Below are positions 1 to 10,982 of a stretch of 64,000 nt of DNA, piece by piece. The notes beneath the pieces were generated by a model. It was not told the origin of the DNA and ran no database searches. It saw nothing but the letters and a program-made list of their open reading frames with translations. Within the stretch, counting starts at the first letter, position 1. The number at the start of each line of letters is the position of its first letter. Source of the stretch: Brachypodium distachyon (lineage: Eukaryota > Streptophyta > Magnoliopsida > Poales > Poaceae); assembly GCF_000005505.3 (NCBI RefSeq), contig NC_016134.3, forward strand, positions 3,782,001-3,846,000, given 5' to 3'. The position numbers were made by a program, and so were the translations under genes.

Positions 1-335
1 TTGGTTTCTCCCAGGGCGCATCAATGGCTGCCTTACTGTGCAGACAGCAGCAGAAGACTTGTGGATCTCCGAAGTTCAGGTTCGGGATATTCTGCTCCGG
101 GTATCCAGCACCTGTGGGTGATTTTGACAGCGAACCGATCAGGCTCCCCTCACTCCATTGCTTTGGCAGCACCGTAGGCCATGACAGGCAAATTGCAAAA
201 AGGACCAGTGCTGATCTGGCTGGCCTGTTTGAGGAGGACCGGCGCAGTATCATGGAGCATGACATGGGGCATATCATTCCTACCCGGCCTCCCTACATCG
301 ATCAAGTGAAGGAATTTTTGCGCAATTTCATGTGA
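1..335 (+). CDS. FSH-family serine hydrolase (OVCA2-like), C-terminal part, cut by left edge
   Basis: Partial last exon of an alpha/beta-hydrolase of the FSH1/OVCA2 family (predicted esterases; plant substrates mostly unknown). The open frame enters from the left edge, first full codon at base 3, and reads Gly-Phe-Ser-Gln-Gly at once, the nucleophile elbow, so the serine is at 9-11. The rest of a catalytic triad is visible: an Asp in VGHDR about 45 residues on, and a His in the motif MGHIIP near the C-terminus. The spacing and the segments PSLHCFG and IMEHDMGH are typical of the family. The stop is at 333-335. An ATG at 24 lies inside the conserved domain and is not the real start. The N-terminal half lies outside the window. 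The family call is by recognition of motifs; the substrate cannot be told. Confidence 0.8.
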   Translation, partial: GFSQGASMAALLCRQQQKTCGSPKFRFGIFCSGYPAPVGDFDSEPIRLPSLHCFGSTVGHDRQIAKRTSADLAGLFEEDRRSIMEHDMGHIIPTRPPYIDQVKEFLRNFM

Positions 336-971
336 AATGCTTGGAATTAATCGAGCTACTTTGATGCATGCCATCTCTTTTGTATACTAGATGCGTTGTG
401 TGTGCAAGCTACAGCAGGAGTTCTTTGATACTTTATCAAAATATCACTCATACTCTATGATGATTCTTCTACCGTGATGACATAACTGTGTGCACGCACC
501 TGATATTATTCGTCCTTTTCGTGGAAGATGTAACGACTATTTGAGCAAAGAAAGTTTGCTTGACGAAGTTTTGAGCAATTTCTAATCTTCGCGGCTATGA
601 TACTTTTGATGTTATTTGAGCAACGATTGCTTGAAACTGTTTTTTGAGAAAACATTTTGACATCAGAGAAAACACAGCCCCTGTCAATCAATTACTTCTT
701 CCGTTCCATAAAGGAGTAGTTTTTTTTTACAGAGATGCTAAGCTGAAAATGTATCACTAGCTATTTATTACGAGCTTTACGATTGGTGACTCTTTTTCTC
801 GTACCCGTCTCTAATGTCTAATCTCCCTTTGGACGGTCAGGATCACTGCAACTCCCAGACTCCCAGGTTAGGGTATTCCGGGAAATCAAGGAGAAGCAGA
901 GATATCCAGAGGAGAAAAGAATCAAGGAATCAAAACAGGGGTTTAAGGCCGCTGCCGCTGCTGCTGCTGCC
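336..971. other. Intergenic: 3' flank of the hydrolase gene and promoter/5' UTR of ICP55
   Basis: 636 bases between two genes on the same strand. I see no coding region. The first part is AT-rich and should hold the 3' UTR of the hydrolase. The last 150 bases contain the pyrimidine-rich leader of the aminopeptidase gene and a short CTG/GCC-rich run just before its ATG. No clear TATA box was seen. Confidence 0.5.
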
Positions 972-3900
972 ATGGCGACGGCGGTGCGATTCCTGCGCAA
1001 GACGCTGCGAGCAAACCAGGTACGTAGATCGAAGCCACCAGTTCCAATCGCCGCGAACTATAAGCTGTTTTCCTCTCCCCTTCTTTGTGTTTCCCCTATC
1101 TTTCTTCCTTAGGTTTCTTTCCTGTTAGAGTGATGCTCGTTTCTTGATTCGTTCTATGCTCCGAGCTAGCTTCGCCGGAGCTTGGATCCCTGGACGGTTT
1201 TCATTTTTACGAAATTTAGTTTAATTTTGCATATATTAAGTTGTTATCGTTGTGTGTTCACCAAAGGCGGCCGCGGCCTTGTTCTCTTGACCTCGTCCCA
1301 AGCATTTAATCACTAGTTCGATCTGTGAGGGTTAAGAGGCGGACGACGGGGTACTCTGGGACTTGTAGCTTGTCTGAACATTCGATTGGGAGTTAAGCTA
1401 AAAGTTGGTATTCCTCATTCCAAAGGGGGAAGCTCTACGCTCAACTTTTGTTGATGCCCTTAGATTTCTACTTCTAGGTGATTAGATAGGGTATGTACTT
1501 CCGGTACTATTGGATTTTGTTGCTGATGAAAATCCATTGTGCTATGTCGATATGAGGTCCTTCGTTATTTCGGGTCTGGTTTAATTTGTCATTTGACATG
1601 CCACATCTTGGCATGGAGAGAGGTGGTTAGTGCTGTCTGTCTAACTGCCAGTTCAATCAGAGCGCAATTGCAAGTACCCAAAATTGTGTGTCTTTGATCT
1701 CCAATTGCTGCTATAGGTTGGCTTTTGATGGGAGGTCATGAATTCTTCTGGCAAATCATGACCTCTATTCCAGCTTTGTATTTCTGTTTGATTCGAGCAA
1801 TATGGTGGCATGAACATAATGCCAATGTCTCTGAATGTTGATGTTTATAAAGTACGCTTGTCTTAAAATGTTGGTTTCTGATTCAAGATTTGCCTTATTG
1901 GGCTCTGATTCAAAGTTTTCCTCTAACGCCTGCAGGCAGCATCTCGTTTGCTATCTACCTCTCGCAGTTTACTTGGGCGTGCTGCATACACTACAGGAGG
2001 AATAATCGACGTTGGCCAACCAACACCCATATCTCATCCTGAGGTACTATCTTCTTCTTTTACTACTTGAATGACACAGTTTCTGGTGGTTTCAAATCTT
2101 ACAGACATGATGACATTTTAATCTCTGTTTGCTTTGGTACTAAGCAATGTTAGTACTCCCTCTGTCCCGTATTAAGTGACTTTTCTATTATATGTATCTA
2201 GACGTTTTTTAGGCATAGATACATTCATATTTGGACAAATTTGAGTCACCTAATATGGGACGGAGGGAGTAGTTACGTAGTGCTTACCTGGATCCCTGGA
2301 GTATCCAGATGTTTAGCATTGCTTCTTAGCTAATTCAGATTCCTTTTGGTATAAATGGATAATGGAGGTCACTTTGTGCATATACTTATTGCCTATGATT
2401 TAACGGTAATGGTCATCTCATTATGACAAATGGATGTCAATAACGTCCATTATTAGTTTACTACCACTATTCTGTAAACACTAAAATCCATGTTTCCTAG
2501 CTCATCGACACGAAGTTATACATTTCTGTTTCATAATAATTCTGTCCACGCCATTGATGTTTGTGATCGTGGTTACAGTTTTTTAGAGGATCATCAGCTT
2601 AACTTACCCAAAGTCCTAATCAAATAAACTAATTAGTTATCATATAAGTTATAAGCTTTAGTAATCTGTCTAGCCAAGAAGCCTTATTAAGCCAAACCGG
2701 CCCATGCTCATTGCCTTCACATTAAAAAAAAATCACATTCTTCCCTGTGCTAATTTCGATGTATTTACTCTTTTATTTTTGTGTATGTCAAAGTAATTCG
2801 TTTTTTTCCTTAAATATTATAATACTATGAACCAGTTATTAGCTGATGAGGAGATTACACCAGGCATCACAAGTGAAGAGTACATCTCTAGAAGAAAAAG
2901 GCTTCTGGATGCTTTACCGGAGAATAGCTTGGCCATTATTGCATCTGCAGATCAGCAGATGATGACTGATGTAGTGCCGTACTCATTTAGACAGAATGGT
3001 GATTACCTGTACATTACAGGTTGTACACAACCTGGTGGTGTTGCAGTTTTGAGTAAGGAAACTGGTTTATGTATGTTCATGCCTGATACATGTAAGGAGG
3101 TAATGATGACCTGTTAGCCTGTTACCCCATAGTACCTTTTTTAATTGAGCCAAACCATTCTTATGAATGTGGTTTGGTTTCAGGATGTAGTTTGGCAAGG
3201 TCAGACTGCCGGAGTTGAAGCAGCCGTGGATTTCTTCAAAGCAGACAAAGCATTTTCTGTTAGTGAGATGAAAAAGGTTAGCTCTCAGGTTTTCTTTCGG
3301 CATGTTTTTGTTTCATCACTCCTTAGCACTAACTATTTCCTCATAATTGGTACCTGCCCGCACTACTCTCTCCAGTCACGAGTACATGGTCAAACTTGTT
3401 AAACTTAGTTATCGTTATCTCTATTGAATATTACGATTCAACGTATGAAGACGGTATTATTAGATTGGACTCAAAAAGTGATTTGACATTTAGCATTAGA
3501 AATTAGTGGTGAAGGTTGCTCACTAGAGATTGTGTCCATTTCTGATACGACACTCTTTTCGTGACCTGAGAGATTAATTTCTTAGTCATTGGTTACCAAA
3601 TGCTTCTCAATTGACACAATTTCTGTTAAAATGTAGATCCTTCCTGAAATGATTGAGCAATCAAAAGTGGTGTATCACAATGCAAAGGCATCCACATCTT
3701 CTTATAGGAATTTTGATGCCTTCCGCAGGGCATCACTCAACAAAAAAGTAAAAGATCTTACATGTTACACTGATGAATTGCGGTGGATCAAGTCAAAATC
3801 AGAAATCAAGTTGATGAGGGAGTCTGCATCTATTGTTTCTCAGGTATTTGTTTGGATTTATTTTTTCATCACAATTTGTTAGGAGATAACGAGTCTTGCA

Positions 3901-6151
3901 CTCTTACTTTAAAATGTTTTTTGATATTCCAGTAAAAAAACATTGGTCTCAGTTCTAATTTATACTTGATGGCTCTGTTAGGTACCGGGGCATTGCTAGT
4001 TGGGTTGGGGGGAGGGGGGGGTGTATTATGGTGGATTGTCCTACTGTGGGGGTTGATGCTGGTCCTTTGTGATACTTGAGGATTAGACAGAATACCCAAT
4101 AAGAGTACTTTCTTTTGAGACTGCCAATTAGCTAACTGATATTGGAATGTTTAGTCTTCTTAATAAACATTCCTCAACTGCGACTCTGCACCCTTTAGTT
4201 AGCCCCACAACTTAGATTGTACCATTATTTGGGATCCAACAAGATTGTCTAAAAATGAAACCATTGCTATATTACCCTAGCTGCAACAAGATCAAGTACA
4301 AGTGACTAAATTTTGCAATTAGTAAGTGCGCACGGTATGGCTCTCTGTTTACTGACATTATATTCTTTCTGCCTGCCCAGTCTCTTGTGCAGACAATGTT
4401 GCTCTCGAGGACCCACAGGGAGGAAAGCCAGTTAGCAGCTAAAATTGAGTATGAGTGCAAAATGAGAGGTGCCCAAAGAATGGCGTAAGCATTTTCCACA
4501 CTGTGTATTCTTTTTATCCATCTGATGTACTATATATAGATTGCATCTGAGGTGCCAACTTTGTGGCCATGTGTTAATTAATATTTTTTAGTTCATAGCT
4601 AATGAAATAAGTTTGTAGGGACTATCAATAATATGAGATCCATAATTAAGGAAATATTGTCCTTGTTGATTTAACAATGGGCCATGCTCAGAAGATTTAC
4701 CTGTCCTTGTTGCCATGTTTTAGGTTTCATCCTGTAGTTGGTGGTGGAGCAAATGGCAGTGTTATACACTACTCAAGAAATGATAAGAAGGTAAAGCAGA
4801 GTTTTTCGCTTGTTCTACATATCAGGTATATTTTCTTGTAAAGTTGATTTTAGCCATTTGACAGATCAAAACGGGTGATCTTCTGCTCATGGATGTTGGA
4901 TGCGAGTACCATGGCTACCTAAGTGATTTGACGCGAACATGGCCACCCTGTGGCAGATTTTCAGCTGCTCAGGTAAATGCTTAACTTTTATTGTTTCTTT
5001 TAATTTGGATACAACAGAAGGATGGTTGTTTTTGGACTTCTGAGTACCTTTTTATCCTTACATGTGCAGGAAGAATTGTACAGCCTAATACTGGAGACAA
5101 ATAAGGAATGCATAAAGCTTTGTAAACCAGGCACGAGCATTGATGAGATTCACCGTCATTCGGTAAATCCTCAGTATTTGTTCTAGTTCACTTTTTGTTT
5201 TGTGAATAGACATTTTAAATTTGACGTCTCTAATGTCCAAAGTGCAGGTCAAGATGTTGATAAAAGGATTCCAAGAACTCGGGATTATAGGGAAGGGCAA
5301 ATCCATCCAATACAATTATTTGAATCCAACCGCAATAGGTTCCGCAATCTATATGTCTCTCATTAGATTTGTCCCTTCAGTGCAAAGAGATTTGGATCTT
5401 GGGACCGACTTAATGACCCCTTTGTCTGTTTGGTTTTCCAGGTCATTCGTTGGGAATGGATATTCATGACTCCACAACCCTTAGCAAGGACAAACCTTTG
5501 GAGCCAGGCGTTGTAAGTAGACCTGTAGATTGTTCAATTCTGAATACTGATTCAGCTTTACTTGCATCTGGACAAAACAACACCCAGCTGGCCTCTCTGT
5601 GCACTACATTTTACATGAAAATGACCGCAGTAACCAAATCTAGTGCATCTGCCAAATAAGCCATCATCCATCTTCCGCGACATTCTCCGAGCTCCAACTC
5701 TGACAAGAGATCTTGCATCTGTCCGTGTGCCCAGGTAATAACCATCGAACCCGGGATCTACATCCCGCCGGTCCCGATCCTCAACGAGAACGCCCCGGAG
5801 AGGTACCGCGGCATCGGAATAAGGATCGAGGACGAGGTCCTCATCACCGAGACGGGCCACGAGGTACCGTCCCGAATCATTTCTCATCCTGTGTACTGCT
5901 TTTGGTAAATTGCTGCCATGAAAGAATTGAAATTGATGGCATTGCATCCTTCCTGTACTAGCACCTTGGGTAAGTTGCTGCCATTGAAGAAAATTGAAAT
6001 TGATGGCGTCCTTCCTGGGGCTTGGTTGCAGGTCCTGACGGCGTCGGTGCCCAAGGAGATCCCCCACTTGACCACCCTGATGAACATGGGCGTTGGTAAC
6101 TCCATGAGGGCGGCCCATGACCATGATGAGCCGCGAGCTGCGTGCAGTTGA
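972..6151 (+). CDS. ICP55: Intermediate cleaving peptidase ICP55 (mitochondrial Xaa-Pro aminopeptidase-type, M24B), 13 exons
   Basis: ICP55 removes one destabilising N-terminal residue from mitochondrial proteins after the processing peptidase has cut the presequence. I place exons at 972-1019, 1936-2043, 2836-3099, 3184-3276, 3637-3843, 4381-4484, 4724-4790, 4865-4972, 5070-5162, 5248-5338, 5442-5512, 5735-5863 and 6032-6151. All junctions are GT-AG and keep frame, giving 500 residues, close to the family length. The N-terminus is rich in Arg, Ala and Ser with no acid residues for about 45 residues, as in a mitochondrial presequence. An AMP_N domain follows ([14 protein letters not shown]), then the creatinase fold. 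The five metal ligands are all present: D307 (MDVG), D318 (SDLTRTW), H396 ([10 protein letters not shown]), E423 (IEPGIY) and E450 (RIEDEV). The start was chosen because it opens the presequence and precedes a strong donor. A Stowaway MITE sits in intron 2, and intron 12 contains a short tandem duplication. Confidence 0.93.
2156..2269. mobile_element. Stowaway MITE in ICP55 intron 2
   Basis: 114 bp with terminal inverted repeats CTCCCTCTGTCCCGTATTAA and the matching GGGACGGAGGGAG at the other end, flanked by TA on both sides (2154-2155, 2270-2271). The inner part contains TATGTATCTAGACG and its partial inverse, shared with elements at 6497, 12732, 14193, 24605 and 52666. Confidence 0.9.
5905..6020 (+). 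repeat. Short tandem duplication inside ICP55 intron 12
   Basis: Two imperfect copies of about 55 bases, roughly 5905-5957 and 5967-6019. Each reads GGTAAATTGCTGCCAT-like, then AATTGAAATTGATGGC, then TCCTTCCTG. They lie wholly between the donor at 5864 and the acceptor before 6032, so they do not alter the protein. The first bases of each copy look like a donor site. Confidence 0.7.
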
Positions 6152-6496
6152 GAGGCTGGGCGAGTTGAGAGGCAGATCATGGCTGGGATATACATGCATT
6201 CCATTCTGCATTCATTCTTGTGGAAGCTGTGTGGTGAGATCTCAGCTGGGGCAGGGATGTAGGCAGTAGAAACTTTTTGTTGGAAAAAGAAAAGGACTGT
6301 AGAAACGGGAACTTGTTCTGTTTTTTCCGCCGGTTCCCGTTGAAAATCTTTATGATTTCGTTTCATTGATGGAACTGTAATGGAAAAAAAGAACAGAAAG
6401 CATATTTTCATGCAAACAAAAAAAGGGAAATTGCTAGTAGTATATATCTCTTCTCCATCTCGTGCAAACAAAAATTGGAAATTGCCAGTCTGCTGC

Positions 6497-6610
6497 TCAC
6501 TCCGTTCGATAATTCTTGTCTCAAATTTGCCGAAAAATAAATGTATCTATTCTTAAAAAAATGTCTAAATACACCTAATATTTCGACTGGAATTATGGAT
6601 CGGAACGAGT
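6497..6610. mobile_element. Stowaway MITE, somewhat degraded
   Basis: About 114 bp, same family as 2156-2269: CACTCCGTTCGATAATTCTT at one end and ATTATGGATCGGAACGAG at the other, with an inner AATGTATCTATTCTTAAAAA. It lies downstream of the ICP55 stop codon. Confidence 0.75.
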
Positions 6611-8334
6611 ATATATCTCTTCTCTGTCTCTAGTTCAGTAGCGCTGGTTTATAAAGCACGCGCGTAATTCCTAGTAATCATCGAATTGACCAACATAATC
6701 ATCGATTCCTTCAACTGTTGGTGCCTTAGGAGCTAAGCACAAGACCTGTACGTCGTGCATTAAGTCGGAAAACGAAAGAAGAAAACAATGGCGCAGCTGC
6801 GTATCACCCCCGTCATTTGCGTCCATCTCTCGTCTCGATGGCTCGATGTATGCACACAAGAGCAGCACATGTCCTCCTCGAATCGATCGATACATCCATC
6901 CTTCGGCTTTTGCACGGCTAACCGTCGCCCGTCTGCATCCGTGTTCTCTTGCCTGTGACCACCACGAACACGGATACGCAAGTCATCGCTGTCGGGGAGG
7001 CAGTTGGGCCGCCATGAATGCTTGCTAGGTCTGGTTCGTTTCGTTCCGGCTGAGTGCTGTATATCGGGTAGTACGCTGGCTGGTGCCTTGGTCCTCCAGC
7101 GCTGCATTCGTGCGTGCCGGCCTGTCCGCTTTTAACAAGTCCCCGCGCAGGGCCAGAGCAAACGCGTTGTCCTAAACGCAACACAGAAGTTTCCAAGCTT
7201 CTTTGACACTTTCTTCTGTGTTTTCTTCAGATTTTAAAACTAGCTATACGCCGGATTTATTTTATTTTTTTCCTTCGGAAGTTCTTTGGCTTTCCAGAGA
7301 CCCGGCCACGCCGCCCCGTTCAGCCCCGCTCCGACAATGCAGCTAACCTCTCGCGCTCCAGAGTTTTTCTAACGACAAACCAAGAAAATAAACAGGAGGC
7401 CGATGTGAGCTGCACTGCTCGATCGTACGTGCTAGGCCAGGGACATGACATCCATCGGTTCATGTCGACACTGATGGGTAATACTGGCTAGCTAATTAGC
7501 TAGCTATCACTTCAAACACGTGATTATGTTAGACATCGAATCACTCGCGGGCCCTAAGCGTTTCTCGGCCTTTCAATCCAAGCAGGTCGCTATCGGAACA
7601 GGAATGGGAAACGATAAAAAAACTTTTTCATGAAAATACAAAGATTGCGTGTACGTACTTTACCTGTTAACAGTGAACGGACGCTAAATTTTTTTTCAAG
7701 AACGCAACCCAGCGGGTGCATCAAACAGACGCTATTTAGGTAAATAAAGATAATCTCGGCCTCTGCATTTTTAAAAATAATAAGGTATGCATTTTTAAAA
7801 GTAATAAGGTAAAGCCGGACATTGAAACTGAACAAAGTTGACCCAAAAGAAAGCCTGAAGCTGTATGCCTCGCGACAGTACTCCACTGAAATACCACTAA
7901 TTCTATGAAAACAAACTAAAAGTACACCACTTATAGGCAAAGTCTTCGTAAAGGGCTCACCGCACTTCCCGCCAATGGTGACGAGTCCAAGTGAAGATCG
8001 GTCTCAAGATTTTCAGCCCAAAGCCGAGGTTTGGGCCACCACCTTAAGCAAGGGCACATGATAGACGTGCGTCAGCATTGCCAAAAATCATGTGTTTTCA
8101 CCGGAGTGCGTTTATTCGTCAACAAAACCACCTCTGCCGTCAACTTTTGACGATATTACAAGATATTAGAAGCGCATACATCATATACGCCTCTCTTGTA
8201 GCCACCGTCACACCACCTTCAGTCCAACAGCAAAAGGCATGTTTAAGAAAAACAAAGCAAAATTTTCATATGTTTACAAACTTCTAAACGGAAACGACTG
8301 AATCAACTAATCCCTTTTTTGCAGAACGCAAATA

Positions 8335-8549
8335 CTCCCTCCGTTCCATAACATAAGAAGGCACGTTTGTTTTGACTATCAATTAGACCAACAAACAAAA
8401 TGTGAATTTATACCATTGGAAACTTCTTTCAGATATGAATCTAGTGGTATAATTTTTTGTTACACATAATTTACATTTTGTTAGTCTAATTAATGATCAA
8501 AATTGGCACTCGAAATAGGTGGGCACGTAGAAATCATGGAACGGGGGAG
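8335..8549. mobile_element. Stowaway/mariner-type MITE, 215 bp
   Basis: Ends CTCCCTCCGTTCCATAACAT and ATCATGGAACGGGGGAG are inverted copies, flanked by TA (8333-8334 and 8550-8551). The inner arms also pair: ACAAAATGTGAATTTATACC against ATAATTTACATTTTGTTAG. It is a longer family than the 114-bp MITEs. Confidence 0.85.
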
Positions 8550-9497
8550 TATATACTCCTTCCAAGAATGTAGCATCGTGGGAAATCTATATGCCCGTAC
8601 AAAAGAAACCTCTGGGAATTTACAAATGCCGTTCCACTAAAGAAAAATGAACTGCCAGTGCCGTACTAGTAGTCTGCGTGGTACTAGTACGAGTCAAACA
8701 CGTGGTATTGCAGTGCAGCGGCGGCAGCAGCAGCGCGTCGTACTTTAACTCTCCCCTCTGCTGCTGCCCGCAGTTGTGCTCTCGACGCGCGCAGAGCATG
8801 ATCATCCTCTGCACTGCACACCCCTGTGATACCGCTATAGCTACGACGCCTGGGTCGCCGAGCTTTGACCGGCTGACGATGACACACGACGTCAATAAAA
8901 CCTGCGTGCAGGGCAGCCATGGCCCGGTCCGGCCGGCCGGTGTGCAGATTGATGGATTGAATGCGCGTGCCCGTCTGTTGGGAGCTCGTGGTTGGTTGGG
9001 AGGGAGTTGCATTTGCAGCGTCAGTTCAGTCGAGTCATCCAGACCGCTGCTGCTGACCGGCCCCGGCTGAGGGAGGAGATGCCAGAGCACGGAAGGGCTT
9101 TGAACGCGCTCCATGACGTGACGTCTACACGTCCCTGGAAAAGAAGACTTGTACTGCCACGTCCGTCCTCTTGGCCAAGGCTTTAATAGGTGCCTCAACG
9201 GCCCCCTGGGGGCCTGGGGCCTGATCGACCGGCTGTGCTGTGCACTCGCCCCCGCCCAGCTGCGACCGGTGCACCTAAAGGAAAATTATGACGGACCCGC
9301 AGCAGCCGTCCGATCGGGAACCGACGTCGCGGATCATGCTGGCTGGCCCGTGCTGTATGATGGGATCCATTGGCTTTGGCTTGTTACGAACCAAACTAAA
9401 TGCTGTAATTCGTCGTACGTGCAGACACCCGCGTGAACATAAACTGTGCGCGCGTCGTCCATGTGCCCGTCAGCCCATGCCACGGCTCCATGCATAA

Positions 9498-9518
9498 CGA
9501 CGACGACGACGACGACGA
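9498..9518 (+). repeat. (CGA)7 microsatellite
   Basis: Seven perfect CGA units in non-coding spacer. No coding frame is supported across it. Confidence 0.9.
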
Positions 9519-10143
9519 AAAGGGAGACACTTCATTTCATTTTTTATGTACTCAGTTCAAAGTTTTACTCAAGTTTTCACAAAGGAAAATGTATCCATGC
9601 TTGTGTTTGAGTGGCAGAAGAGCCGGGTAAAAATGGCAAGCAGAGAGCGGATATGTGCCTAGAATTTCGTGCAAGCCAGCCGTGTGCCTAGAAGAGAAGA
9701 CTTTGGCACGTACTCGTAGAGAAAAGTCACACAAAAGCAAGGAACATCATCAAACGGATGAGGAACTGGCTGTTCATGCTCTATTTGCTTTGCTTGCCGC
9801 ACTCTGAAGTCAAGAGAAAAGAAAAGAAAAGAATGCCATGGACCAAACGCAAATATTTCCACCCTGGCCACTCTAGCTGAGCCGAGTGACCACATCAATG
9901 CTTGGCGTCCTCCCCTGTCAAATAAATCACATTAATGAACGAGTCTTCAACATGGAAGAAAAATACTATGCTAGAAGAAAAGGAAGGAGGTGAAAATAAA
10001 TAAAAAAATTCAGGACAAGGTGAGAATCAATTGCAGCAAAATAATTTGTTTTTATAGCACATCATTCATTTAACAACTCCCAACTACACTGCCCATGTCA
10101 TTTCATCTTGATCTCCCAATTCTTTTCTCCCATTTCGATTCCC

Positions 10144-10151
10144 TATATAAA
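10144..10151 (+). promoter_or_regulatory. TATA box of the DUF538 gene
   Basis: TATATAAA 146 bases before the ATG at 10290. The leader contains CGCAGCAAAGCAAGCAAA from 10205, nearly identical in position and sequence to the leader of the gene at 14529, whose TATA box is at 14399. Confidence 0.75.
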
Positions 10152-10289
10152 GCGCACACTCCACACTTTCGTCTCCACTCATCCAACCTTCCCAACTCCC
10201 AACTCGCAGCAAAGCAAGCAAAACCAAAAGCCCCCCTTGCGAGTGAAACCCTCTTCCCTTCAACCTCTCATTCTTCCTCCCCTCCGGCA

Positions 10290-10982
10290 ATGGCGCCGCT
10301 GGTGATCTCCGACGAGATCCGCGCCAAGGCTGAAATCTACACCGGCGACGCCGCAGGGCAAGAGAAGACCCGCCTCCTGCTAGCCGAAACAGAGCTCCCC
10401 AGCGGCCTCCTGCCCCTCAAGGACATCATCGAGTGCGGGTACGTGGAAGAGACGGGCTTCGTGTGGCTGAAGCAGAAGAAGAAGGTGGACCACTACTTCG
10501 CGAAGGCCGGCCGCCACGTGTCCTACGCCGCCGACGTCTCCGCCGTCGCCGAGAAGGGCCGGCTCAAGAAGATCACGGGCGTCAAGGCCAAGGAGATGTT
10601 CATGTGGGTCAATCTGTATGAGATCTGTGTCGACGAGCCGCCTACGGGCAAGATTCATTGTAAGGCTATTGGGGGGATTTCACGGAGCTTCCCTGTTGAG
10701 GCCTTTGAGGCTGAGGATGGGGGCAAGGTTGTCGCCACTGGCCGGCTCATGAAGAAACAGAGCGCTGTTGAGGGAGAAGACAAGAAGGAGGAGGAGGAGG
10801 AGAAGGCGGCGGAGAGCACCGTCGAGGAGGAGGAGAAGGCGGCGGAGAGCGCCGTTGAGGAAGAGGACAAGAAGGAGGCGGCGGCGGCGGCGGCGGCGGT
10901 GCCGGAGAGCGTCGAGGTCAAGCAGCAGCCGCCGGCGCCGGAGAAGATGAAGGAGATGAACGCCGCAGTGCTACATGCATGA
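10290..10982 (+). CDS. DUF538 family protein with acidic repetitive C-terminal tail
   Basis: A single-exon gene of 230 residues. Residues 1-150 or so match the plant DUF538 family (SVB-like proteins; some members affect trichome growth or stress responses, but the biochemistry is poorly known). Family landmarks are the start VISDEIRAKAEIYTGD, LPSGLLPLKDIIECGYVEETGFVWL, and the second half WVNLYEICVDEP with GISRSFPVEAFE. From about residue 155 the tail is low-complexity, with two KAAES-V-EEE repeats and an alanine run. The ATG at 10290 was chosen over the in-frame ATG at 10095 because that one lies upstream of the TATA box and the family begins at MAPLVISDEI. There is no signal peptide. The gene has a diverged neighbour at 14529 that shares its promoter and flanks but not its coding sequence. 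Confidence 0.9.
   Translation: MAPLVISDEIRAKAEIYTGDAAGQEKTRLLLAETELPSGLLPLKDIIECGYVEETGFVWLKQKKKVDHYFAKAGRHVSYAADVSAVAEKGRLKKITGVKAKEMFMWVNLYEICVDEPPTGKIHCKAIGGISRSFPVEAFEAEDGGKVVATGRLMKKQSAVEGEDKKEEEEEKAAESTVEEEEKAAESAVEEEDKKEAAAAAAAVPESVEVKQQPPAPEKMKEMNAAVLHA

Larger units (their letters stand above)
6611..10143. other. Intergenic spacer, no confident gene
   Basis: About 3.5 kb between ICP55 and the DUF538 gene. It holds one 215-bp MITE (8335-8549) and a CGA microsatellite. Open frames exist on both strands at 6760-7196 and 8620-9436, but they overlap in several frames in GC-rich DNA and show no family motif. A possible minus-strand terminal exon at 6671-6745 is discussed under findings. 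A run of interlocking TAGCTAGC palindromes lies near 7480-7510. Confidence 0.5.

Noticed and set aside
6760..7196. Minus-strand frames of 92-115 codons after ICP55
   Set aside because: Two overlapping frames compete, neither has family features, and no splice-linked partner was found.
8620..9436. Overlapping open frames of up to 192 codons on both strands
   Set aside because: They occupy the same GC-rich stretch in several frames, contain no recognisable motif, and lack a convincing start or splice structure.
10095..10289. In-frame upstream ATG of the DUF538 gene
   Set aside because: It precedes the TATA box, and the family N-terminus begins at 10290.
10768..10950. Arginine-rich frame inside the DUF538 gene
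   Set aside because: It is the shifted reading of the GAG/GCG-rich acidic tail of the real protein.
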